DNA of 64,000 nucleotides, from positions 62,001 through 126,000 of the forward strand of contig CAWGBJ010000014.1 in NCBI GenBank assembly GCA_963820795.1, in the 5' to 3' direction. Position numbers and translations under genes: made by a program. This stretch comes from Roseiarcus sp963820795 (GTDB lineage: Bacteria; Pseudomonadota; Alphaproteobacteria; Rhizobiales; Beijerinckiaceae). Shown here piece by piece: positions 39,268-47,385 of this stretch. Each line of letters begins with the position of its first letter. The stretch's first letter is position 1. The notes under the pieces are model-generated. The model worked only from the letters and a program-made list of their open reading frames with translations, ran no database searches and was not told the DNA's origin.

Positions 39268-42044
39268 CGGGTGAGCCTCTCGATGATGTCTTTGGCGTGG
39301 ACCTGATCGGCTTTGTAATTTCCGGTGAGCGTGTACATGACGAGATTGATGCCGCTGCGGAAGGCGAGCTCGCGCTGACGCGCGCCTCCCGGAATGAGCG
39401 GATAGAGCGGTCGCCCCTCGGAGTCGCCCGCCCAGGCGGCGGCGAGATCGTCGGAGGCTATGATGATCGGCGACACGCCGTCTCCCGCTCGCGCGGGCCG
39501 CGGATTGCGGTCATTGGGATCAACCGGCGGCAGCGCCTCGATCCAGGTCTCGCCGACCGCGGTGCGACCGACGATGCGGTCCAGGAGGTAGAACGTCTTG
39601 GTCAAAACGTGGTCGCGCGGCACCGGCTCGAGCTCGGGCACATCGACGCCCTCGAGCAGCGCCCGCAGCCAGAGCGCTTCCGGCGTCGGCGAACCGCCCG
39701 GACGCGCCATGAGCGCGTCGCGCGTGTCGAAGACAACCGTTCCGCCGTTTTTCATGTAGGCGGCGATCCGGGTGCGCGCCTCGGCCTGCGGCTGGGGCGC
39801 GCTGGCGACGATCGGCCAGTAGATCAGCGGATAAAAGGCGAGTTCGTCTCGGGCCGGATCGACCGCGACCGGCTCGGCGAGTTCGGCCGAGGTCCGCGCG
39901 GCCAACACTCGGGTCAGCCCGATGAGCCCCTGTTTCGACGTCTCGTCGACCGTGGCGTCGCCAGTCGCTACATAGGCGAGGCGGGTGGAAAGGGCAGCGT
40001 CCATGTCGCGCTGGCTCGCCACGACTTCCGCGGCGCGAAGCTGGCCCGGCGGAGGCAGCGCGGCGAGCGCCGCCGCGAGCATCAGCGCAGCGAGCGCCTT
40101 GGGCCGTCGCAAGGGAGCCGCGCGGGATAGCCAGGCGGAGATCAGCGCGTCGATCAAAAGCCCGATCAGCGCGGCCGGCAGCAGCCACCTGCGCAGGTCG
40201 ATCGGCGGCGCGACGGCGAGCGCTCCGGATCGAACGGCGAGGGGGCCATAGTCGGCCCGCGCCAGCGTCTGGTCGGGCGCGAGGGCGTTCACCGCTCTGA
40301 GTGAATCCTGCGGGCCGTAAAATCCCGGCGGATGCAGAGCATCGCCGACGCCGGCGAAATCATCGCCGATCGGTTCGGCCTCCGCGGGCGGAGAGCCGAG
40401 CACCCCGAATCCGCTCAGCGTCCGCCAGGGCGGACGGGTCACGCCATGCTCTCCGACCGCCGCCTTCTGAGCGACCTCGGCCGGGGAATCGGCTTTGGCC
40501 ACGATTCTCCGCAGCATGTCGACGAAGAGTCCGGAAAGTGGCAGGTTCGACCAAGTCGTATCGGCCGTCACATGGAAAAGGACGATCAGCCCCTTGCCCC
40601 GGCGCGCGGCCGTGACCAGCGGAGTGCCGTCGGCGAGGCGCGCCCAGGTCTTTTCGGCAAGCCCCGGCTCAGGCTCCGCGAGCACCTGCCTTGAGATGGC
40701 GACCTCTTCCGGTGCAGCCAGTCCGAAGAAGGGGCTGCCCGCCTCGAACGGGGCGATATGTTTCGGCGTCTCCCAGGAGAGCGCGCCGCCGAGCAGACGA
40801 CCGCCGCGTCGCAGGTCCGTCGGCGTCAGGTCGTCGTCGCCGGCGGCAAGCCGCGTTCCGGCAAAGCGCAACAGCACTCCGCCGTGATCGAGAAACTGCT
40901 CGATCGCCTCGTGATCGGGACCAGGCGCGACGCTCATGTCCGCGAGCGCCAGCACGGAAGGCTTCTCCGCCAGCAGCGACAGGATCGGATCGGCGGACGA
41001 ATCATGCCATTCGCTGATGTCGGCGAAAGGTTGCAGCGCGCGCTTGAGATAGTAGCTCGGCGCGAGCAGCGGTTGCGCCACATCGGCGCTCGCGCCGGAA
41101 GCAACGGCGACGCGCCGCCGGCGCGAGCGCTCGTCGACCAGCCAAGTCGCGCCAGCTGATCGTTCGCCGTCGATGACGACGCGGGAGATGTCGTTGCGCA
41201 ATTCGACTGGCAGGTCGACGCGCGCTTCAGTCGCGAGATTCTGCCCGAGGTCGAACGGCGCGCGGCCGACCTCGCGACCCTGTTCATCGAGAGCGCGCAC
41301 GAATCCCTTCGCCGGGTCGAGAGAATCGGAGCGCGTAATGCGGACAGCGAGGGCCCCGGCTTCGTTGTCGGCTCCGGCGACGGCGCGGGTTGCGCCGCCG
41401 TCGGTCACGACCTCGATCGAGCGGGTCAGCGCAGCAAGGCGCGCGGCAAAATTGCTTGCCGAGCCGAGTTCGACGCCGTCGGCGATCCAAAGAATCTCCG
41501 TATTGGGCTGCCGCGAGAGAAACTGCTCGATCGCCGGCAAGGCGGCCTCGCGGTCCGGCGCATAGGGCACTGGGGCCAGCGAGCGGAGCCGCCCCTCGAT
41601 TTCGGCCATGTCGAGCGGGGTGACGTTCTGTCCGCCTTGCGACATGGCCTTGACTGCCACCGTCCGACCGGCGCGGGCGGCCGCCTCCATGCGCTGGCGG
41701 GCGAACTCGACCCGTTTTTCGAACGACGGCGCTGAGGGCCAGCCGTCGTCGATAAGCACCAGCAGCGGCCCGGAACCGGCCAGCGCAGCGACGCCGTTCC
41801 ACAGCGGCCCCGCCATGGCCATAATGATCAGCGCGCCGACCGCGAGCCGCAACGCCAGGATCGGCCAGGGCGTGCGCGCCGGCTGCGTGTCCTTCGGATC
41901 GAGGCCGATCAGCAGACGCAAGGGCGGAAAGAGGGCCTGCCTCGGGGACGGCGGCGTGACACGCAAGAGGTAATAGAGCGCGGCAAGACCGATGAGCGCG
42001 ACCAGGACGGCCGGCGCGGCGAATGCGAGGGGCAAGCCGAACAT
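39264..42044 (-). CDS. BatA-N-terminal/DUF4159 membrane protein
   Basis: 926 residues. The N-terminal helices (FGLPLAFAAPAVLVALIGLAALYYLLRVTPPSPRQALFPPLRLL) are the aerotolerance/BatA-type start. A degenerate VWA domain follows (GSGPLLVLIDDGWPSAPSFEKRVEFARQRMEAAARAG), then GATase1-like modules, a central helix (RRWLLPAALIGLLIDALISAW) and the C-terminal DUF4159 domain (LAFYPLIYWPIVASA … VVFDTRDALMA … GSDL-like ends). The full-length architecture matches alphaproteobacterial MoxR operons. It is four bases overlapped with the next gene and follows the DUF58 gene by two bases, so translation is coupled through the cluster. Confidence 0.87.
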   Translation of the reverse strand: MFGLPLAFAAPAVLVALIGLAALYYLLRVTPPSPRQALFPPLRLLIGLDPKDTQPARTPWPILALRLAVGALIIMAMAGPLWNGVAALAGSGPLLVLIDDGWPSAPSFEKRVEFARQRMEAAARAGRTVAVKAMSQGGQNVTPLDMAEIEGRLRSLAPVPYAPDREAALPAIEQFLSRQPNTEILWIADGVELGSASNFAARLAALTRSIEVVTDGGATRAVAGADNEAGALAVRITRSDSLDPAKGFVRALDEQGREVGRAPFDLGQNLATEARVDLPVELRNDISRVVIDGERSAGATWLVDERSRRRRVAVASGASADVAQPLLAPSYYLKRALQPFADISEWHDSSADPILSLLAEKPSVLALADMSVAPGPDHEAIEQFLDHGGVLLRFAGTRLAAGDDDLTPTDLRRGGRLLGGALSWETPKHIAPFEAGSPFFGLAAPEEVAISRQVLAEPEPGLAEKTWARLADGTPLVTAARRGKGLIVLFHVTADTTWSNLPLSGLFVDMLRRIVAKADSPAEVAQKAAVGEHGVTRPPWRTLSGFGVLGSPPAEAEPIGDDFAGVGDALHPPGFYGPQDSLRAVNALAPDQTLARADYGPLAVRSGALAVAPPIDLRRWLLPAALIGLLIDALISAWLSRAAPLRRPKALAALMLAAALAALPPPGQLRAAEVVASQRDMDAALSTRLAYVATGDATVDETSKQGLIGLTRVLAARTSAELAEPVAVDPARDELAFYPLIYWPIVASAPQPQAEARTRIAAYMKNGGTVVFDTRDALMARPGGSPTPEALWLRALLEGVDVPELEPVPRDHVLTKTFYLLDRIVGRTAVGETWIEALPPVDPNDRNPRPARAGDGVSPIIIASDDLAAAWAGDSEGRPLYPLIPGGARQRELAFRSGINLVMYTLTGNYKADQVHAKDIIERLTR

Positions 42045-42046
42045 CC

Positions 42047-42952
42047 TCAGGCGCTCCGGACGCCGGCGCCGAAGTCGGCGGTGGAAAGGCGCGCGCGCAA
42101 GCCGAGCAGGGTCTCTGCCGCCGAGCTGTCGGTGCGGTGCAGGCTCAGGATCCAGCCGAGCCTGCCGCAGATCTGCCGGAGCGCCTCGCGGTGCGCTGCG
42201 AGGCGGCGGAGATAGGCTTCACGCAGGTTCTGCGCCCGGGGGCTGAGCAGCCGCATGGCGCCGTCCGGATGCAGGAACTCGACGTTGCCCGAGAAGGGAT
42301 AGGTCTCCTCGATCGGATCGACGATCAGAACGAGTTCGCCGACGGCCCCCTCGGCGCTGATCGAGCGAATGGCTTTCTCGGTCTCGTCGGGCTCGCAGAG
42401 GAAGTCGCCGACGAGCAGCGTCATGGAACGGGATGGGGCCGGCGACGGCGGCGGCAGAAACGCCTCGGTCGCGCCGTGCAGGCGTTCGTCCGTCGCGATG
42501 GCTTCCGCGAACCGTTCGATCACCCCCTGGGTCGCCAGCGGCCGTGTGAGCCCAATGAGGCCGGCCCGCTCGCCGCCCCGGACGCAGAGGTCGGCGAAAG
42601 CTAGCGCGATCACCGCGGCGCGGTCGATTTTCGTGGTCGCGGACAGGGTCGAGCCGAAACGCATCGAGGCGGACCGATCGAACCAGATCCACACCGTGTG
42701 CGCGGCCTCCCATTCCCTTTCGCGCACGAAGGCGTGCTCGCCGCGTGCGGAGCGGCGCCAGTCGACCCGTGATGACGGCTCACCGGAAATGAACGGCCGG
42801 AATTGCCAGAACGTCTCGCCCGATCCAGCCCGCCGCCTGCCGTGCACCCCGTGGCGCACGGTTTGCGCCACCTTCCGCGCGGCGATCACCAGGCTCGGCA
42901 AGCGCGCCGAGAGGGTCGAGGCCTCCTCGCGGATGAACGGAGAAATTGTCAT
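42047..42952 (-). CDS. DUF58 domain-containing protein
   Basis: 301 residues. DUF58 is seen in GSGETFWQFRPFISGEPSSRVDWRRSARGEHAFVREREWEAAHTVWIWFDRSASM, in which the conserved 'DWR.SAR...vre.e' and D-x-S-x-S elements are present. Members act with MoxR ATPases in assembling or activating surface or secreted enzymes. No membrane helix is evident, so it is cytoplasmic or peripheral. It lies 30 bases after moxR and 2 bases before the DUF4159 gene. Confidence 0.92.
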   Translation of the reverse strand: MTISPFIREEASTLSARLPSLVIAARKVAQTVRHGVHGRRRAGSGETFWQFRPFISGEPSSRVDWRRSARGEHAFVREREWEAAHTVWIWFDRSASMRFGSTLSATTKIDRAAVIALAFADLCVRGGERAGLIGLTRPLATQGVIERFAEAIATDERLHGATEAFLPPPSPAPSRSMTLLVGDFLCEPDETEKAIRSISAEGAVGELVLIVDPIEETYPFSGNVEFLHPDGAMRLLSPRAQNLREAYLRRLAAHREALRQICGRLGWILSLHRTDSSAAETLLGLRARLSTADFGAGVRSA

Positions 42953-42982
42953 CGAACCAACCGCCTTAACTTCCCAACGGCG

Positions 42983-43984
42983 TCAGCGGACGAACCTCTC
43001 CGCCAGGCGGGCGATCACCGCCGATGTCGTTTCCCCTTCCGCGCGCGCTGCGAAAGTGAGCGCCATGCGATGCTTGAGAGCCGGTTCGGCCAGCGTCGCG
43101 ATGTCCTCGAGCGAAGGCGACAGGCGGCCGTCGACCAGGGCTCGGGCGCGAGCGCCCAGCATCAACGCCTGCGCGGCGCGCGGCCCCGGGCCCCAGGCGA
43201 TCCCCCTGGTCAGCTCGGGGTCGCCTTCGCCGGGCCGACCGCCACGCACGAGGTCCAGAATTGCTTCCACCACGCGTTCCCCTATTGGCGCGCGGCGCAC
43301 CAGGCGCTGCGCCGCCTGCAGATCCATTGACGTCATGGCGGGTCGGGCCTTCGCCTCGCGCTCGCCGGTCGTCTCGATCAGAATGCGGCGCTCCGCCGTC
43401 CGGTCCGGGTAGCCGACGTCGATCTGAAGCAAGAAGCGGTCCAACTGCGCCTCGGGCAGCGGGTATGCCCCTTCCTGCTCGAGAGGGTTCTGCGTCGCCA
43501 GGACATGAAAAGGGCTCGGCAGGTCGTGACGGGCTCCGGCGACTGTGACGTGGTGCTCCTGCATCGCCTGCAACAAGGCGGACTGGGTGCGGGGACTGGC
43601 GCGGTTGATCTCGTCGGCCATCAGGAGCTGCGCGAAAATCGGCCCGCGGATGAAACGGAAGGCCCGCTTGCCGTCGTGCGCCTCCTCCATGACCTCGGAG
43701 CCGAGAATGTCGGAGGGCATTAGGTCGGGGGTAAATTGCACGCGCAGCGCATCGAGGCCCATGACGATCCCGAGCGTCTCGACCAATTTCGTCTTGGCGA
43801 GGCCGGGCACGCCTATCAAAAGCCCGTGTCCGCCGGCGAGCAGCACGGCGAGTGTGAGATCGACGACGCGTTCCTGGCCGAAAATGACGGCGCCGATCTC
43901 CGCCCGCGCCGCTGCGATGCGCTCGAGGGCGGTGTCCACCTCGCGGGTCAGGAGGCTGGGCTCTGCGGTCTGGGTCACATTCAT
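42983..43984 (-). CDS. MoxR-family AAA+ ATPase
   Basis: 333 residues from ATG 43984 (complement), preceded by AAGGAC. The AAA core shows Walker A LLIGVPGLAKTKLVETL, Walker B LLMADEINRASPRTQSALLQAMQE, sensor 1 in HVLATQNPLEQEGAYPLPEAQLDRFLL and an arginine finger region. The C-terminal lid follows (WGPGPRAAQALMLGARARALVDGR). MoxR ATPases are chaperone-like and work with the VWA and DUF58 proteins encoded next to them. Despite the name there is no methanol dehydrogenase gene here. It is divergent from the DUF1285 gene. A longer open frame to 44263 is non-conserved. Confidence 0.93.
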   Translation of the reverse strand: MNVTQTAEPSLLTREVDTALERIAAARAEIGAVIFGQERVVDLTLAVLLAGGHGLLIGVPGLAKTKLVETLGIVMGLDALRVQFTPDLMPSDILGSEVMEEAHDGKRAFRFIRGPIFAQLLMADEINRASPRTQSALLQAMQEHHVTVAGARHDLPSPFHVLATQNPLEQEGAYPLPEAQLDRFLLQIDVGYPDRTAERRILIETTGEREAKARPAMTSMDLQAAQRLVRRAPIGERVVEAILDLVRGGRPGEGDPELTRGIAWGPGPRAAQALMLGARARALVDGRLSPSLEDIATLAEPALKHRMALTFAARAEGETTSAVIARLAERFVR

Positions 43985-44082
43985 CCAAATGTCCTTCGCG
44001 ACGCATCGCGTCCGGTTTCGCTTTGCGGCCTGGCGCACTAGATTGACAGGCATCCGTTGCAGGGGAGGCCCGTCGAACGCCA

Positions 44083-44706
44083 ATGTCCCAATCGCTGCCG
44101 AACAAGCGCCATGATATGGCAGAGTCCGGAAAGGCTCCAGAGGAAGCGCTGAAGGGGCTTGGCGAGGCGAGGGGCCTGACCAAGCGCGGTCTTCCCCCGG
44201 TTCACCTGTGGAATCCGCCCGACTGCGGCGACATCGACATGCGCATCGCTGCCGACGGAACATGGTTTTATTGCGGCTCGCCGATCGGCCGACTTCCGCT
44301 TATCCAGCTTTTTTCTTCAATTTTGCGCAAGGACGAGGAGCGCTACGTCCTGGTGACGCCGGTCGAGAAGGTCGGGATCAAGGTTGACGATGCGCCGTTC
44401 CTCGCCGTCGAACTGAGCACGCTAGGCGAGGGGGACCGCCTCAGCCTGTCGTTCCGGAGCAATGTCGAGGATGCCGTGACGGTCAGTAAGCAGCATCCCT
44501 TGCGATTCGAACGCGGCGCGGCGGAGGGCCTCAAGCCCTATGTGCATGTTCGCGGCAATCTTTGGGCTTTGGTCAAGCGCGCGCTCTATTATGACCTCGT
44601 GGCGCTGGGGACAACCGAAGACTGGCAGGGCGATTCGTGGTTCGGCGTGCGCTCCGGCGGCGTCTTCTTTCCCATGTGTCCGGCGAGCGAAATCGAGGGT
44701 CTTTGA
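44083..44706 (+). CDS. DUF1285 domain-containing protein
   Basis: 207 residues. The DUF1285 fold is recognised from VHLWNPPDCGDIDMRIAADGTWFYCGSPIGRLPLIQLFSSILRKDEERYVLVTPVEKVGIKVDDAPFLAVEL and the end QGDSWFGVRSGGVFFPM. It is a cytoplasmic protein of unknown role with a PH-like or double-barrel structure in solved relatives. It begins the + strand group DUF1285-Nudix-DUF6111-cca, each overlapping the next; this order is common in alphaproteobacteria. An internal ATG at residue 12 is an alternative start. Confidence 0.88.
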   Translation: MSQSLPNKRHDMAESGKAPEEALKGLGEARGLTKRGLPPVHLWNPPDCGDIDMRIAADGTWFYCGSPIGRLPLIQLFSSILRKDEERYVLVTPVEKVGIKVDDAPFLAVELSTLGEGDRLSLSFRSNVEDAVTVSKQHPLRFERGAAEGLKPYVHVRGNLWALVKRALYYDLVALGTTEDWQGDSWFGVRSGGVFFPMCPASEIEGL

Positions 44707-45359
44707 GCGCGTTCCTGGCGTCCGTACTCAGCGCCGAAGCGTTGCGCGCGCTGGCGCTCAGAAAGCTGACGCCGGAACTCGCCGTCAAGGATCTCATGGC
44801 CGACGGCTCTCCGCGAGCCGGCGACTTCGCCCTCTCCGGCCTGCCGCCGGCAGAGGACGTGCTGGCCATCGCCCGTCCGGCCGCGGTGCTGGCGCCGATC
44901 GTTCCCCGGCCGGCGGGCTTGAGCGTGCTCTTGACCCAGCGCGCCTCGCATCTGCGCGCCCACTCAGGCCAAATCGCCTTCCCCGGCGGGCAGATCGACC
45001 CGGGCGAGACGCCGCTTGCGGCGGCGCTGCGGGAGGCGAGTGAGGAAATCGGGCTCGACCCGCGGTACGTGGAGCCACTCGGCTGGCTCGATCCCTATCT
45101 GACCGGAACCGGTTTCCGCATCGCCCCGCTCGTCGCGCTGGTCAATCCGGCCTTCACGCTGGCGATCAATCCGCTGGAGGTCGACGAAGCGTTCGAAACG
45201 CCGTTCGCCTTCCTCATGGATCCGGCGAACCATCGGCTCGACGAACGCGAATGGCGGGGCAGGTTGCGCAAATTCTACGCCATGCCGCACGAGGGCCGCT
45301 ATATTTGGGGCGCGACTGCTGGCATCCTCAGAAACCTGTATGAGAGGCTGTCTTCCTGA
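44703..45359 (+). CDS. Nudix hydrolase, CoA pyrophosphatase type
   Basis: 218 residues from TTG 44703 (TTGA overlap). The Nudix box is exact: GGQIDPGETPLAAALREASEEIGL follows the GX5EX7REUXEEXGU pattern. The preceding VLLTQRASHLRAHSGQIAFPGG is the CoA-specific UPF0035-like lead (LLTxRSxxLRxHxGQIaFPGG), so the enzyme probably cleaves CoA or acyl-CoA to phosphopantetheine and 3',5'-ADP. LDPYLTGTGFRIAPLVALV is also typical. It ends in TGATG with the next gene. Confidence 0.92.
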   Translation: MSAFLASVLSAEALRALALRKLTPELAVKDLMADGSPRAGDFALSGLPPAEDVLAIARPAAVLAPIVPRPAGLSVLLTQRASHLRAHSGQIAFPGGQIDPGETPLAAALREASEEIGLDPRYVEPLGWLDPYLTGTGFRIAPLVALVNPAFTLAINPLEVDEAFETPFAFLMDPANHRLDEREWRGRLRKFYAMPHEGRYIWGATAGILRNLYERLSS

Positions 45360-45619
45360 TGGGACGAGCCGTCTTCGAACCGCTCGCGCTGTTTCTCACG
45401 CCCTTCGCCGTCTACGCGCTCTATCTCGCTCTGCGGGCCCGTTTTCCGCTCGCCATCGAACACTGGACATCCTGGCGGGTCTCCGTTCTCACGCTCGTGG
45501 GCCTTGCGGCGGCGGTCCTCGGTCTCATCTCTCTCGACCTTTTCGCGCCGCGCGGTCACGGGGTCTACGTGCCGGCGCATGAACAGAACGGAAAGCTGGT
45601 CCCGGGGCGGATCGAATGA
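45359..45619 (+). CDS. DUF6111 family small membrane protein
   Basis: 86 residues. There are two hydrophobic helices (FEPLALFLTPFAVYALYLAL and WRVSVLTLVGLAAAVLGLISL) and a short tail (HGVYVPAHEQNGKLVPGRIE). The tail ending VPA...NG.LVPGRIE is diagnostic of this family, which lies between the Nudix and cca genes in many alphaproteobacteria. Function unknown. Its start overlaps the Nudix stop and its stop overlaps the cca start, so it is coupled on both sides. Confidence 0.85.
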   Translation: MGRAVFEPLALFLTPFAVYALYLALRARFPLAIEHWTSWRVSVLTLVGLAAAVLGLISLDLFAPRGHGVYVPAHEQNGKLVPGRIE

Positions 45620-46905
45620 CGGGCCTTCGCGGTCTGGAGGCTGGTCGGCTCAAGAACCTCGCGCCGCTGACGGGCGGCGCGCTGGCGCGGGCGATCGCCG
45701 CGCTGAACGGCGGCGGTGAGGAGACCCGTATTGTGGGCGGCGCCGTGCGCGACCTGGTCCTTGGCGAAAGAGCCAGCGACTTCGACCTGGCGACGACGGC
45801 GCTCCCCGGGGAAGTAGTCCGGCGCGCCGAGGCGGCGGGATTCAAGGTCGCCCCGACCGGGCTCGCCCACGGCACGGTCACGCTCTTCATGGACGGCGAG
45901 CGAATCGAGACGACCACCTTGCGCCAGGACGTCGAGACGGACGGACGCCACGCCAAAGTCGCCTTCGGACGCGACTTCGCGGCGGACGCGAGCCGGCGGG
46001 ATTTCACCATCAACGCGCTCTCCCTCTCGGCCGACGGCCGCGTGCATGATGTCTTCGGCGGGCTGGAGGATCTGGCCGCCGGCCGGGTGCGCTTCATCGG
46101 CGACGCCGACGCGCGCATCCGCGAGGATGCCCTGCGCATTCTGCGCTTCTTCCGCTTCTCCGCCCGCTTCGGCCGGGGCGCGATCGATCGCGAGGGCCTG
46201 GCGGCCGGCGTGCGCGGCCGGGCCGGCATGGATCGGCTGTCGCGCGAACGGGTGCGCGACGAGCTTCTCAAATTGCTGGTTCAGCCGCGTGCGGACGAGG
46301 TCGTGCGCGTCATGGGCGAAGCCGGATTCCTCGAGCCGCTTATCGGCGTCATGGCCTTTCCCGGTCGCTTCGCGCGGCTCATCGCGATCGAATCGGCCCG
46401 TCAGGCGCAGCCCGACGCGCTCCTGCGTCTGGCGGCGCTCGGCGTCGCGATCGTCGAGAACGCGGAGCGCCTCAGCGACAGGCTGCGGCTGAGCAAGGCC
46501 GAATTCCGCCGGCTCTCCTTCGCGGCGTCGGCGCTCGAGGGCTTGCACGGCGTCGCGGCGCCGCCGGAACCGCAGGCGCTGCGAGTCCTCTTGTTTGCGG
46601 TCAAGCGCCGGGCAGCGCGGGACGCGCTGATGCTGGCTCAGGCCGAGTCGACCGCGGCCCCGGACGATCGGGCGTTCGTCGAAGCCGACCGGTTCCTCGC
46701 TGCAGCGCGCGAGCCCAAGCTGCCGATCGGCGGCGCAGACCTCGCGGCGCGCGGGATCGCCGAAGGTCCGCGCGTCGGCGAAGTCCTGGGCGCGTTCCAG
46801 GCGTTGTGGGCGGCTGCCGGCTTTCCGGCCGATCCCTCGAGCGTCGATCGGCTGGTGACGCAGGCGGAAAGGGGCGAGGGTGTTGCGACGCCCAACCGCT
46901 CCTGA
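45616..46905 (+). CDS. cca: CCA tRNA nucleotidyltransferase
   Basis: 429 residues. It belongs to the class II nucleotidyltransferase family that adds or repairs the CCA end of tRNA. Nucleotidyl motif: IVGGAVRDLVLGERASDFDLAT, with metal-binding DFD. Next come RRDFTINALSLSADGRVHDVFGGLEDLAAGRVRFIGDADARIREDALRILRFFRFSARFG, the RNA-binding/NTP-selection block, and helical neck and body domains. Poly(A) polymerase is an alternative but less likely in this clade. It ends the DUF1285-Nudix-DUF6111-cca group; the following 480 bases hold no gene. Confidence 0.92.
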   Translation: MTGLRGLEAGRLKNLAPLTGGALARAIAALNGGGEETRIVGGAVRDLVLGERASDFDLATTALPGEVVRRAEAAGFKVAPTGLAHGTVTLFMDGERIETTTLRQDVETDGRHAKVAFGRDFAADASRRDFTINALSLSADGRVHDVFGGLEDLAAGRVRFIGDADARIREDALRILRFFRFSARFGRGAIDREGLAAGVRGRAGMDRLSRERVRDELLKLLVQPRADEVVRVMGEAGFLEPLIGVMAFPGRFARLIAIESARQAQPDALLRLAALGVAIVENAERLSDRLRLSKAEFRRLSFAASALEGLHGVAAPPEPQALRVLLFAVKRRAARDALMLAQAESTAAPDDRAFVEADRFLAAAREPKLPIGGADLAARGIAEGPRVGEVLGAFQALWAAAGFPADPSSVDRLVTQAERGEGVATPNRS

Positions 46906-47385
46906 CGATGATCGACCCCTCGGCGTCCTTACGAAGGATCTCGCCCAGACTCGCCACGACGAATCCGTCCGACCGCATCCTCCTGCACGCAGGCTGACTG
47001 GCGCCAATTCGGCCGTGCAGATTCAAGTGCAATCGGCCTCTTTCAACCACTTAGGCGCCCTTTTTGTAACCGGGGCAAATTCCCGGGCACGCACTTGCAC
47101 AAGAGGTTTTGCTGCGACTGCGAAGTCAAGTAAAAACAATCACTTGCGGGTACGCCGGACTGGTTTAAACGGGTCTACTCTGGCTTTTGCCCGGGAATTT
47201 GCCCCGGTTACCCCTTTTTCGCAACGTTGCACACTGCAACTCCCAGGCCGAGATTGCGGAAGCCCATACACAAGTTACATATGTTTTTTGTTCCAGCCTG
47301 CCGAACAACAGACGGTGAGACCCGGCGCTCATGCCAGGGATCGGCTGACAGATCCGCTCTCGCCTTGGCCAGCTTCTTCCAGACC
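46906..47385. other. cca-lysS convergent gap with a MITE and a small palindrome
   Basis: No coding gene. It contains the 146-bp element at 47066-47211 and GTTGCA-CAC-TGCAAC (47226-47240). The rest, before 47058, shows no structure I could name. Confidence 0.6.
47066..47211. mobile_element. IS66-like miniature inverted-repeat element (MITE) with 8-bp target duplication
   Basis: The ends are perfect 24-bp inverted repeats (47066-47089 and 47188-47211), beginning GTAACCGGGGCAAATTCC on the left and ending in the complement, GGTTAC. Both flanks carry the identical 8-mer CCCTTTTT (47058-47065 and 47212-47219). GTAA termini and 8-bp duplications are features of the IS66 family. The internal 98 bases have no open frame of note, so it is non-autonomous and would need a trans-acting transposase. 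Confidence 0.85.
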
